Part shown: piece by piece, positions 24,168 through 35,013 of the stretch | How the letters are laid out: every line of letters starts with the position of its first letter | Position numbering within the stretch: the first letter of the stretch is position 1 | NCBI RefSeq assembly: GCF_900188035.1 | Contig: NZ_FZNN01000017.1 | Span: 1 to 64,000, forward strand | Reading direction: 5' to 3' | DNA: 64,000 nucleotides | Origin: Puniceibacterium sediminis | GTDB taxonomy: Bacteria; Pseudomonadota; Alphaproteobacteria; Rhodobacterales; Rhodobacteraceae | The notes under the pieces: generated by a model | Told to the model about the DNA's origin: nothing | The model's input: only the letters and a program-made list of their open reading frames with translations | Database searches by the model: none | Made by a program: the position numbers and the translations under genes

Positions 24168-24884
24168 ATGCGAGTGCTGCTGGTTGAAGACGATCCGACG
24201 ACGTCAAAAAGCATCGAGTTGATGCTGACCCACGCCAATTTGAATGTCTATGCGACTGATCTTGGGGAGGAAGGCATCGATCTGGCTAAGCTTTATGAAT
24301 ATGATTTGATTTTACTTGATCTGAATCTTCCGGACATTAACGGCCATGAAGTGCTGCGTCAGCTGCGTCTTGCGCGGATCGATACGCCGATTTTAATCCT
24401 CTCAGGCGCCGACGATACCGAGAACAAGATCAAGGGATTCGGTTTTGGAGCGGACGATTATCTGACGAAACCATTCCATCGGGACGAGCTGATTGCCCGG
24501 ATTCATGCGATCATCCGCAGATCGAAGGGGCATTCGCAGTCGATCATCAACACTGGCAAGATCGCGGTTAACCTCGATGCGAAGACAGTGGATGTGAATG
24601 GATCATCGGTGCATCTGACCGGCAAGGAATACCAGATGCTTGAGCTTCTGAGCCTGCGCAAGGGGACGACGCTGACAAAAGAGATGTTCCTGAACCATCT
24701 TTACGGCGGCATGGATGAACCCGAGCTCAAGATCATCGACGTTTTCATCTGCAAGCTGCGCAAGAAGCTGTCAGAGGCGACCGGCGACGCAAGCTATATC
24801 GAGACTGTCTGGGGGCGCGGCTATGTGCTCCGCGACCCTGATGGCGGTAAAGAGCGTGCGCAACCTCTGGCTATCGGCGCCTGA
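24168..24884 (+). CDS. ctrA: Cell-cycle response regulator CtrA
   Basis: CtrA is an OmpR-family response regulator that controls the cell cycle, motility and gene transfer agents in alphaproteobacteria. The 238-residue protein has a receiver domain with phosphoacceptor D51 ([10 protein letters not shown]), [12 protein letters not shown], and a winged-helix domain with [12 protein letters not shown] and [11 protein letters not shown]. The ATG at 24168 begins [10 protein letters not shown], the usual start, with GGAG about 9 bases upstream. It follows sciP by 118 bases with a CtrA-type box between them. Confidence 0.97.
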   Translation: MRVLLVEDDPTTSKSIELMLTHANLNVYATDLGEEGIDLAKLYEYDLILLDLNLPDINGHEVLRQLRLARIDTPILILSGADDTENKIKGFGFGADDYLTKPFHRDELIARIHAIIRRSKGHSQSIINTGKIAVNLDAKTVDVNGSSVHLTGKEYQMLELLSLRKGTTLTKEMFLNHLYGGMDEPELKIIDVFICKLRKKLSEATGDASYIETVWGRGYVLRDPDGGKERAQPLAIGA

Positions 24885-24946
24885 TCCTTCCACAGTCCGC
24901 GGCGACACAACCTCTGGACCTGCGCCGGTCCGCCGCATATCACTGA

Positions 24947-29184
<4,238 letters not shown>

Positions 29185-29260
29185 TTTCGCCCTAACAACA
29201 CAAGGTCGTTTTGTCAGATCGGTTGGGGATGAATGCCGCCTGACCACTTTTTGTTTCATA

Positions 29261-29308
29261 TTTGTTCTCATAAAGTTCTTTACACAACGTAAAGTGTATG
29301 AGAACAAA
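29261..29308. repeat. Nested double palindrome around the LexA box
   Basis: Outer arms TTTGTTCTCATA (29261-29272) and TATGAGAACAAA (29297-29308) are perfect 12-bp inverted repeats. Inner arms CTTTAC (29278-29283) and GTAAAG (29289-29294) are nested inside. The LexA-type box overlaps the left outer arm and a third GTTC-type half site (GAAC) lies in the right arm. The structure could be a multi-site operator or a cruciform or RNA hairpin. Confidence 0.75.
29264..29278 (+). promoter_or_regulatory. LexA-type SOS box
   Basis: GTTCTCATAAAGTTC (29264-29278) is an exact match to the alphaproteobacterial LexA operator GTTC-N7-GTTC. It lies 65 bases upstream of a 40-residue membrane peptide gene on the same strand and 80 bases after recG. 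No other gene start is near on either strand. Confidence 0.7.
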
Positions 29309-29343
29309 GGGGCAACAGATAGATGCTCAACGGAGGTGACAAG

Positions 29344-29466
29344 ATGTTGGATCAGATCAGAACAGCCATCCATCGCTCGCAGGAGACGCTCCTGCCGGAT
29401 GCCATTGGTGCGCTAAGTCTTATTGTCATGCTTGTTGTGGGGCTTCATCTGCCTGCTTTCACCTGA
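29344..29466 (+). CDS. Small membrane peptide (40 aa) behind a LexA-type box
   Basis: A 40-residue frame starts at the ATG at 29344, preceded by a perfect GGAGGTGA 5 bases away; an in-frame ATG at 29323 has no such site. The N-terminus MLDQIRTAIHRSQETLLPD is charged and residues about 20-37 (AIGALSLIVMLVVGLHL) form one membrane span. Similar short proteins with LLPDALGA-like wording are familiar to me from other Rhodobacteraceae, which supports a real gene, but no function is known. Position behind a LexA box suggests SOS induction; compare TisB of E. coli, a LexA-controlled membrane toxin. That comparison is by layout and not by homology. Confidence 0.72.
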   Translation: MLDQIRTAIHRSQETLLPDAIGALSLIVMLVVGLHLPAFT

Positions 29467-29618
29467 TTTCAGTTTCCTGCCAGCGTGAACTGTGCCGGGC
29501 GTTTTCGCATCCTGTCCCAAATTAGATGCGCGCGACTGACACTGCCTGTCCTGTCCCGAACGGGGGTGCCTTACCCCCAAGCCAAAGCTGACCCGGGTCC
29601 CGACAGTTTGCGCCCCTT
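29467..29618. other. Non-coding stretch with RNA-like structure
   Basis: No frame here looks coding. The segment 29550-29610 contains the hairpin GGGGGTGCCTTACCCCC, flanked by CTGTCCCG on the left and CCCGACAG on the right, which could form an outer stem. CTGTCCC recurs several times. Just downstream is a strong terminator. The layout would suit a small RNA or a structured 3' UTR of the small peptide gene, but I recognise no RNA family. Confidence 0.35.
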
Positions 29619-29656
29619 GCCGCCGCCTTCATCCCCGAAGTGCGGCGGCTTTTTTT
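29619..29656 (+). terminator. Strong rho-independent terminator
   Basis: GCCGCCGC-CTTC (29619-29630) pairs with GAAG-T-GCGGCGGC (29637-29649) apart from one bulged T, followed by seven T residues. It points to transcription on the + strand, ending a transcript that starts after recG, probably the small peptide or a small RNA. Confidence 0.85.
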
Positions 29657-29784
29657 GCCTGTAAACTTGTTTGAGGGACCTACGCTCGTGTTCAATCATG
29701 CCGGAACATGGTTGATAATTGGTGAAAATCGCGCGGAATTCCTGCGCGGCAGTAGCACTTCGCGTGGGATTGGCGGATGTTTTG

Positions 29785-30237
29785 TTATGCGCAGTCTTCC
29801 GAGAGCGCCTTTTCCACCGCTTCGGCCGAGGCTTCGAGTGTGAGCAGAATCGAGGCATGACGGTTCTTGTAGTCCACCGCCGGGCGCAGAACTTCCAATC
29901 CGTCGAAGGGCGCCGCGGGGGCGGGGCCACCGGATTTCAGCATGGCGCGCAGCGAATCGCGCGCGGCCACGATTTCTTCGGGGGTGCAGCCCACGATCGC
30001 CGCGCCCACCACCGAGGCCGCGGCCTGACCGAGGGCACAGGCTTTTACATCCTGACCAAAGGCACTGACCTTGCCGTCCGCCATGTTCAGATCCACGGTT
30101 ACGGTAGATCCGCAGAGCGGCGAACGCTTCTTGACCGTGGCATCGGGCGCATCAAGGCGCCGGGTGTTCGGGATATCTGCCGCGAGCGCCAGGATGCGGG
30201 TGGAGTAGAGCTTGATAAGATCGTTTTCGCCGGACAT
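29785..30237 (-). CDS. IscU-like Fe-S scaffold lacking the third cysteine
   Basis: This 150-residue protein belongs to the IscU/NifU N-terminal family, whose members assemble Fe-S clusters on three cysteines. C42 (SPLCGSTVTVD) and C68 (VKACALGQAAAS) are present, but the third position, normally in an R.HCS-like motif, reads KNRHASI (residues 125-131). The family aspartate is replaced by Ser or Thr near C42. Such degenerate scaffolds occur in Rhodobacteraceae and may act as carriers or have another function. The ATG at 30237 is chosen as MSGENDLIKLY; an upstream start exists without family similarity. It is divergent from hisI (68 bases). Confidence 0.8.
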   Translation of the reverse strand: MSGENDLIKLYSTRILALAADIPNTRRLDAPDATVKKRSPLCGSTVTVDLNMADGKVSAFGQDVKACALGQAAASVVGAAIVGCTPEEIVAARDSLRAMLKSGGPAPAAPFDGLEVLRPAVDYKNRHASILLTLEASAEAVEKALSEDCA

Positions 30238-30305
30238 GGCTTTCCCTCTGGCTGCCTGCGACATAAATAGGGGTCATCTCTGCCGATGCAAAAAGGTTTT
30301 TGCCT

Positions 30306-30665
30306 ATGTCCTTCGATCCTTCGACTTTGGTCTATGATGCGCGCGGTCTGATTCCCGCAATTGCGCAGGACGCCGACAGCGGCGAGGTCCTGATGATGGC
30401 CTGGATGAACGCCGAATCCGTGGCGCGAACCCTTTCTGAGCGGCGGGTAACCTATTGGTCACGCTCGCGCGGGGCCTTTTGGGTCAAGGGAGAGACTTCG
30501 GGCCATGTGCAGGAGTTGGTGGATTTGCGTATCGATTGTGATCGGGATTGCCTGCTGGTTGTCGTGCGCCAGACCGGTCCGGCCTGCCATACCAACCGGC
30601 GCAGCTGTTTTTATTCAGCGGTGCGCGAGGGGGAAGAAGTGGAACTGATGGCGCCGATGACCTGA
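30306..30665 (+). CDS. hisI: Phosphoribosyl-AMP cyclohydrolase
   Basis: HisI opens the adenine ring of phosphoribosyl-AMP in histidine synthesis. The 119-residue protein has AWMNAESV, YWSRSRGAFWVKGETSGH, DCDRDCLLV with metal ligands, and the cysteine motif ACHTNRRSCFY. It is the stand-alone HisI of alphaproteobacteria and not a HisIE fusion. The ATG at 30306 fits the family start; a TTG two codons earlier is also possible. Confidence 0.95.
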   Translation: MSFDPSTLVYDARGLIPAIAQDADSGEVLMMAWMNAESVARTLSERRVTYWSRSRGAFWVKGETSGHVQELVDLRIDCDRDCLLVVVRQTGPACHTNRRSCFYSAVREGEEVELMAPMT

Positions 30666-30700
30666 GGCCAACGTCAGCTGTTGCCGTCGTTTTTTGCGTA

Positions 30701-31603
30701 TTATTGAAGAGAAGAAGCCGGGGTCGGCTCCATTCCCACCATGGCGCGGATATCGTCGGGCGTGCATCCTTCGGCGCGGTATTTCGCCAGAGCCCGCGCG
30801 TCGTCACGTTTGGCAAGCCGTTTTCCCGCCTCGTCGCGGATGAGCCTGTGGTGGTGGTACTCAGGTGAGGCAAGTCCAAGAAGCCTTTGCAGAACCACAT
30901 GAATCTGGGTTGCCTTAAACAGGTCCGCGCCCCGGATGACGTGGCTGATATTCTGGGCGGCATCATCGACAACCACCGAGAGGTGATAGGATGTGCCCAT
31001 GTCGCGGCGCGCCAGAACGACATCGCCTACAAGGTGCAGCAGATCGTCTGGCGTGATCAGTATTTCCCCGGTTTCACCCTGCGGTCCGGAGCCGGTTTCG
31101 GTGAAACAAAGCGGCGGATTTTGTTCCGATTCCAGGGAGTTGAGCGCGGCGGCCATGTCGAGGCGCAGGGCGGTGTCCGTGGGGCGCTTCGTCGGTCTGG
31201 GCCGGTTGCGACACGTGCCGGGATAGACCACACCGTCGGGGCCGCTGACAGGATCTCCGCCTTCCTGCGGCGCGCTGGCGGCCTCGGCAATATCGCGACG
31301 GGTGCAGGTGCAGGGATAGACGAGGCCGCGGACCCAAAGCGACTCCAGTGCGGCGTCATAGGCACCGAGGCGATCCGACTGGCGCATGGGGGGGGCGTCC
31401 CAGCGCAGGCCAAGCCATGTGAGGTCGTCATAGATCTGACGCTCCCATTCGGGCTTGCTGCGGGTGCGGTCTATATCCTCGATCCGGAGCAGGAAACAGC
31501 CCCCACAGGCGCGGGCCATGTCATGGGCAAGAAGCGCGGAATAGGCATGGCCAAGATGCAGAGGGCCAGTGGGTGACGGCGCGAATCTTGTGATAAAAGT
31601 CAT
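30701..31603 (-). CDS. gluQRS: Glutamyl-Q tRNA(Asp) synthetase
   Basis: GluQRS attaches glutamate to queuosine in the anticodon of tRNA-Asp. The 300-residue protein is a truncated GluRS: class I signature APSPTGPLHLGHAYSA (8-23), zinc-binding cysteines in YPCTCTRRDI, and KRLAKRDDARAL in place of KMSKS. It lacks the anticodon-binding domain, as expected. Its substrate tRNA-Asp is encoded twice in this window (16.7-16.9 kb). It converges with hisI. Confidence 0.93.
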   Translation of the reverse strand: MTFITRFAPSPTGPLHLGHAYSALLAHDMARACGGCFLLRIEDIDRTRSKPEWERQIYDDLTWLGLRWDAPPMRQSDRLGAYDAALESLWVRGLVYPCTCTRRDIAEAASAPQEGGDPVSGPDGVVYPGTCRNRPRPTKRPTDTALRLDMAAALNSLESEQNPPLCFTETGSGPQGETGEILITPDDLLHLVGDVVLARRDMGTSYHLSVVVDDAAQNISHVIRGADLFKATQIHVVLQRLLGLASPEYHHHRLIRDEAGKRLAKRDDARALAKYRAEGCTPDDIRAMVGMEPTPASSLQ

Positions 31604-31724
31604 TTACTTTCAGATGTATAGGTGTTGAAGCTAATGTTATTTATCAGGTGGTTTGAGCCGCTTCTGCCTCGCAAGAAACCGCGTTTCTGGTATCGAAAGG
31701 TAAATTGCCTGTCACCCTGTGTCA

Positions 31725-31763
31725 CCGTGCCCATGTCCAGAAATGTCTCGGTCATGGGCACGG
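31725..31763 (-). terminator. Inverted repeat after trmFO
   Basis: CCGTGCCCATG (31725-31735) and CATGGGCACGG (31753-31763) are perfect 11-bp inverted repeats with a 17-base loop, ending 5 bases before the trmFO stop codon on the minus strand. No T run follows; it may act as a terminator or 3'-end stabiliser. Confidence 0.5.
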
Positions 31764-31767
31764 TCAA

Positions 31768-33141
31768 TCACTCTGCCGCGTCGGCGTCTGGTTTCTGAGT
31801 ATCGAGCCAGCCGGTCCAGGCGGCCTTGGCGCGGTCGGTATAGCCCTTGTACCGGGTCACGCGGCCACGGCGGCCCCCCTTGACGCCGTCAAGCGGGCGG
31901 AAAAGGCCGAAGTTGACGTTCATCGGCTGGAAGGTCTTTGCCTCGGCCCCGCCGGTGATGTGATGCACAAGCGCGCCATGGGCGCTGTCCTGCGGTACCT
32001 GCGGCAGATCAAGGCCAAGGATTTCGGCCGTAGCGAGCCGCCCGGCTAGCAGGCCCATCGCGGCGGATTCAACATAGCCCTCGACCCCGGTGATCTGACC
32101 GGCAAAACGGATATTCGGCTTTGATTTCAGGCGCATCTGATGATCAAGCAGGGTGGGCGAATTCAGGAAGGTATTGCGGTGAATGCCACCAAGGCGCGCG
32201 AACTGAGCGTTTTCCAGTCCCGGAATCATGCGCAGAACGTCCTTCTGCGCGCCATATTTCATTTTGGTCTGGAAGCCGACGATGTTGTACAGCGTGCCAA
32301 GCGCATTGTCCCGGCGCAGCTGTACTACTGCATATGCCTTAATATCCGGTTGATGCGGGTTGGTCAGGCCGACCGGTTTCATCGGACCAAAGCGCAATGT
32401 CTCGCGGCCGCGTTCGGCCATGACTTCGATCGGCAGGCAGCCATCGAAATATCCGGCCGTCTCGCCTTCGTGGAATTCGGTCTTGTCGGCGGCCAGAAGC
32501 GCGTCGATGAATGCCTCGTAAGTCTGTTTATCCATTGGACAATTGAGGTAGGCGCGCTGCTCTTCCTCGGTCTCGCCCTTGTCATAGCGGGACTGCATCC
32601 AGGCCTTGGACATGTCGATGGAGTCGGCATAGAGGATCGGGGCGATGGCGTCGAAAAAGGCCAGTGCTTCGCTGCCGGTTTCGGCCTGAATTGCCTTGCC
32701 CAGACCTTCGGAGGTCAGTGGGCCGGTGGCGATGATCCAGTGCCCGTCGGAGGGTAATTTCGATATTTCATCGTGTGAAATCTGAATGTTGGGGTGCGAT
32801 CTTAATCTGGCGGTGATGGTTTCGGCAAAGGCGTCGCGGTCCACGGCCAGTGCGCCGCCGGCGGGCAGGCGGTGTTCATGCGCCGTCGAGATGATCAGCC
32901 CACCTGCGGCGCGCATTTCCCAGTGCAGCAGTCCCACCGCATTCTGTTCGGAATCGTCCGAACGGAAGGAGTTGGAGCAGACCATTTCCCCAAGGTTTTC
33001 AGTCTTGTGCGCGAAGGTCTTAACCTTCGGGCGCATCTCGTGAATAACCACCTGGATGCCGCGGTTTGCGGCCTGCCAGGCGGCCTCGGATCCGGCCATT
33101 CCGCCGCCGACGATGTGTAGCTGTTTTGTCATGGACGCCAT
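31768..33141 (-). CDS. trmFO: Folate-dependent tRNA m5U54 methyltransferase TrmFO
   Basis: TrmFO methylates U54 of tRNA using methylenetetrahydrofolate and FAD. The 457-residue protein has the FAD motif [14 protein letters not shown] (11-24), [12 protein letters not shown] with the conserved cysteine, and [20 protein letters not shown] near the C-terminus. Length is typical. The start is either 33141 (MASMTKQ) or 33132 (MTKQ); neither has a good binding site. The region upstream carries a repeat described separately. Confidence 0.95.
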   Translation of the reverse strand: MASMTKQLHIVGGGMAGSEAAWQAANRGIQVVIHEMRPKVKTFAHKTENLGEMVCSNSFRSDDSEQNAVGLLHWEMRAAGGLIISTAHEHRLPAGGALAVDRDAFAETITARLRSHPNIQISHDEISKLPSDGHWIIATGPLTSEGLGKAIQAETGSEALAFFDAIAPILYADSIDMSKAWMQSRYDKGETEEEQRAYLNCPMDKQTYEAFIDALLAADKTEFHEGETAGYFDGCLPIEVMAERGRETLRFGPMKPVGLTNPHQPDIKAYAVVQLRRDNALGTLYNIVGFQTKMKYGAQKDVLRMIPGLENAQFARLGGIHRNTFLNSPTLLDHQMRLKSKPNIRFAGQITGVEGYVESAAMGLLAGRLATAEILGLDLPQVPQDSAHGALVHHITGGAEAKTFQPMNVNFGLFRPLDGVKGGRRGRVTRYKGYTDRAKAAWTGWLDTQKPDADAAE

Positions 33142-33183
33142 TTAGGCGCTTTGGCGACGCTTGTCACGGGGTTGCGAAACGGC

Positions 33184-33227
33184 GGTATGGCAAGCGTATG
33201 GAAACCGTATGGTTTTCGTATGGCTGG
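33184..33227. repeat. CGTATGG-rich repeat, copy 1
   Basis: This 44-base element contains GTATGG four times at 9- to 11-base spacing. The reverse complement of 57109-57154 matches it with only a few differences, including a swapped C and G in the AAGCG and AACCG steps. It lies between the echA stop and the trmFO start and has no coding role that I can see. Confidence 0.75.
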
Positions 33228-33236
33228 GGGTATGGC

Positions 33237-34025
33237 TCAGTCTTGGGGCCAGTCGGGCGCGCGTTTTTCGAGGAAGGCGGCGATGCCCTCGGCGGTGTCG
33301 CGGTCAAGCATGTTCTTGACCATCACCTCGCCTGTATAGGCATAGGCGCGGTCCAGCGGCATCTGGATCTGTTCGTAGAACGCCTGTTTGCCGATGGTGA
33401 CGGCGGATGCCAGTTTGGCCGCGATCGCGTCGGCGAGGGTCCGGGTTTCAACGGTCAGATCTTCGGGCGGGACGGCGCGGTTGATCAGGCCCAGATCGGC
33501 GGCGCGGGCGGCGTTGATGAACTGGCCGGTGGTCAGCATCTCGAACGCCTGCTTGCGGGGGATGTTGCGCGACAGGGCCACCATGGGGGTCGAACAGAAC
33601 AGCCCGATGTTCACGCCGTTGACGCCAAACCGGGTGTCCGTCGCGGCAACGGCCAGATCGCAGGTGGCGACCAGCTGACATCCGGCGGCGGTGGCGATGC
33701 CGTGCACCTGCGCGATCACCGGCTGGGGCAGGCGCGGGATGGTCTGCATCAGGGTGGCGCAGCGGTCGAACAGATCCTTGAAATACGCCCCGCCACCGTC
33801 GGGGTTCTGTCGCCCGGCGGTCATCTCCTTGAGGTCATGTCCGGCACAGAACGCCTTGCCCGCGCCCGACAGGATCACGGCGCGAATGGTGCGGTCGTGC
33901 ATCAGGGCGTCGAATTCGGCCTGAAGGGCGGCGAGCATGGCATCGGACAGGGCATTCAGCCGGTCGGGCGCGTTCAGCTGAAGATGGCGGATGGCGCCGG
34001 TGTCAGTGCGGATTACGATTGGCAT
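33237..34025 (-). CDS. Enoyl-CoA hydratase/isomerase family protein (ECHDC3-like)
   Basis: This crotonase-fold protein has 262 residues. LSGAGKAFCAGHDLKEM forms the CoA-binding oxyanion loop, and IAQVHGIATAAGCQLVATCD the second. GVNIGLFCSTPMVALSR is typical of the ECHDC3 branch, in which the usual catalytic glutamates are not both kept, so real hydratase activity is uncertain. GAGGACA lies just before the ATG at 34025. It is divergent from a thioesterase gene (57 bases). Confidence 0.85.
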   Translation of the reverse strand: MPIVIRTDTGAIRHLQLNAPDRLNALSDAMLAALQAEFDALMHDRTIRAVILSGAGKAFCAGHDLKEMTAGRQNPDGGGAYFKDLFDRCATLMQTIPRLPQPVIAQVHGIATAAGCQLVATCDLAVAATDTRFGVNGVNIGLFCSTPMVALSRNIPRKQAFEMLTTGQFINAARAADLGLINRAVPPEDLTVETRTLADAIAAKLASAVTIGKQAFYEQIQMPLDRAYAYTGEVMVKNMLDRDTAEGIAAFLEKRAPDWPQD

Positions 34026-34082
34026 CTTGTCCTCCCCCTCGGATGGCGGCAGCCTAGCCGGGCAGGTCAGGGGAGAACAAGC

Positions 34083-34505
34083 ATGGCGTTGAAGGTCACA
34101 GCCGAGGAGATGGGCCCGTTTCTGGACGAGGTGTTTCCGCAGGTGCGGGGCATGTTCGGGATTGACCGGCTGGACGAGGATCTGCTGGTGATGCGGCTTT
34201 TCGTGAAGGACGAGCATCTGCGCCCCGGCGGGACGGTGTCGGGGCCGTCGATGTTCGCGCTGGCGGATGTGGCGGCATATGTGGCGACGATGGCCCGGAT
34301 CGGGCAAGAGGCGCTGGCGGTCACCACCAACTGTTCCATCGACTTCATGCGCAAACCCGAGGCGGGCGCGGATTTGCTGGCGCAGTGCCGGGTGTTGAAG
34401 CTGGGGCGGGCGTTGTCGGTCTGTGACGTGCAGATGTTTTCCGAAGGCGGGACAGAGCCTGTGGCGCGCGCCTCACTGACCTATTCGCTGCCGCCGAGGC
34501 GTTAG
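34083..34505 (+). CDS. PaaI-family thioesterase
   Basis: This 140-residue hotdog-fold protein probably hydrolyses acyl-CoA. LRPGGTVSGPSMFALADVAA carries the hotdog helix and its catalytic acidic residue, and NCSIDFMRKPEAG the second strand. GGGGAGAA precedes the ATG at 34083. The frame extends far upstream but without similarity. It is divergent from the enoyl-CoA hydratase-like gene, and the two may share a degradative pathway. It ends 20 bases before a block of tandem repeats. Confidence 0.87.
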   Translation: MALKVTAEEMGPFLDEVFPQVRGMFGIDRLDEDLLVMRLFVKDEHLRPGGTVSGPSMFALADVAAYVATMARIGQEALAVTTNCSIDFMRKPEAGADLLAQCRVLKLGRALSVCDVQMFSEGGTEPVARASLTYSLPPRR

Positions 34506-34525
34506 AGGGACGGGCGGTGACGGCG

Positions 34526-34651
34526 AAAAAAGGGCGCGGATGAACCGCGGCTGCCGAGAAAAAAGGGCGCGGATGAACCGCGGCTGCTGTGAAAAAAAGG
34601 GCGCGGATGAACCGCGGCTGCTGTAAAAAAGGGCGCGGATGAACCGCGCCC
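34526..34651 (-). repeat. Four tandem terminator-like repeats (about 33 bp)
   Basis: Four direct repeats start at 34526, 34559, 34592 and 34625. Each is an A run followed by GGGCGCGGATGAACCGCG. On the minus strand each unit reads as a stem CGCGG-TTCAT-CCGCG with a tail of CCC and six or more T, which is a rho-independent terminator. The unit nearest the DUF1127 gene has the longest stem (GGGCGCGG with CCGCGCCC) and the other three carry CCGCGGCTGC instead. The block therefore looks like a terminator duplicated three times behind the DUF1127 gene. Confidence 0.85.
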
Positions 34652-34677
34652 AGGGAAGAGGTCTGACAGGTCAGGGA

Positions 34678-34905
34678 TCAGCCCTGCCAGAACATGCGGC
34701 TGGCCTCGTGCCGTGCGGTTTGCGAGTCCAGGCCGATGTCTTTGAGCAAGTGCGGCTCGAGCCGGGCAAGCGCCTTGCGGGTTCGGTGGCGGGAGCTCCA
34801 TTTCGTCAGCACCACCGCCGCGAACAACGCAAAGGCCGGCAGCGGGGCGAGATGGGACTCGGCGCTGAGAAAGGCGATATGCGGGGCGTGCGATGCCGGT
34901 GTCAT
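34678..34905 (-). CDS. DUF1127 protein
   Basis: This 75-residue protein ends in the DUF1127 (YjiS-like) motif: RKALARLEPHLLKDIGLD, with the usual Arg and Leu pattern. Residues 25-35 are hydrophobic. DUF1127 proteins are small, often stress- or phosphate-regulated; in some alphaproteobacteria they affect RNA turnover. The gene is divergent from a MocR regulator, so that protein may control it. Four terminator-like repeats follow. Confidence 0.82.
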   Translation of the reverse strand: MTPASHAPHIAFLSAESHLAPLPAFALFAAVVLTKWSSRHRTRKALARLEPHLLKDIGLDSQTARHEASRMFWQG

Positions 34906-34921
34906 GGGATAACTCCTTGAA

Positions 34922-35013
34922 ATTGTATTGACACAATGTAGCGATATTGCTACAAGAAAATTGATACAATGCCGATTGTGCGGCGTCGAGAGAAAGATTG
35001 TAATGGATACAAT
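34922..35013. promoter_or_regulatory. Candidate MocR operator region
   Basis: The divergent promoter contains ATTGTAT (34922-34928), the dyad TGTAGC-N6-GCTACA (34937-34954), ATACAAT (34964-34970) and a further ATACAAT (35007-35013) inside codons 2-4 of mocR. ATTGTAT and ATACAAT are inverse to each other. Repeated short half sites next to a mocR gene are typical of MocR autoregulation. Confidence 0.55.

Noticed and set aside
33066-34082. Long upstream extension of the PaaI thioesterase frame
   Set aside because: It lies opposite the enoyl-CoA hydratase gene and has no similarity to thioesterases; the true start is the ATG at 34083 with a ribosome site.
34526-34651. Possible CRISPR-like array
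   Set aside because: The units follow one another at 33 bases with no distinct spacers, and each is a stem with a T tail. No cas gene is present.
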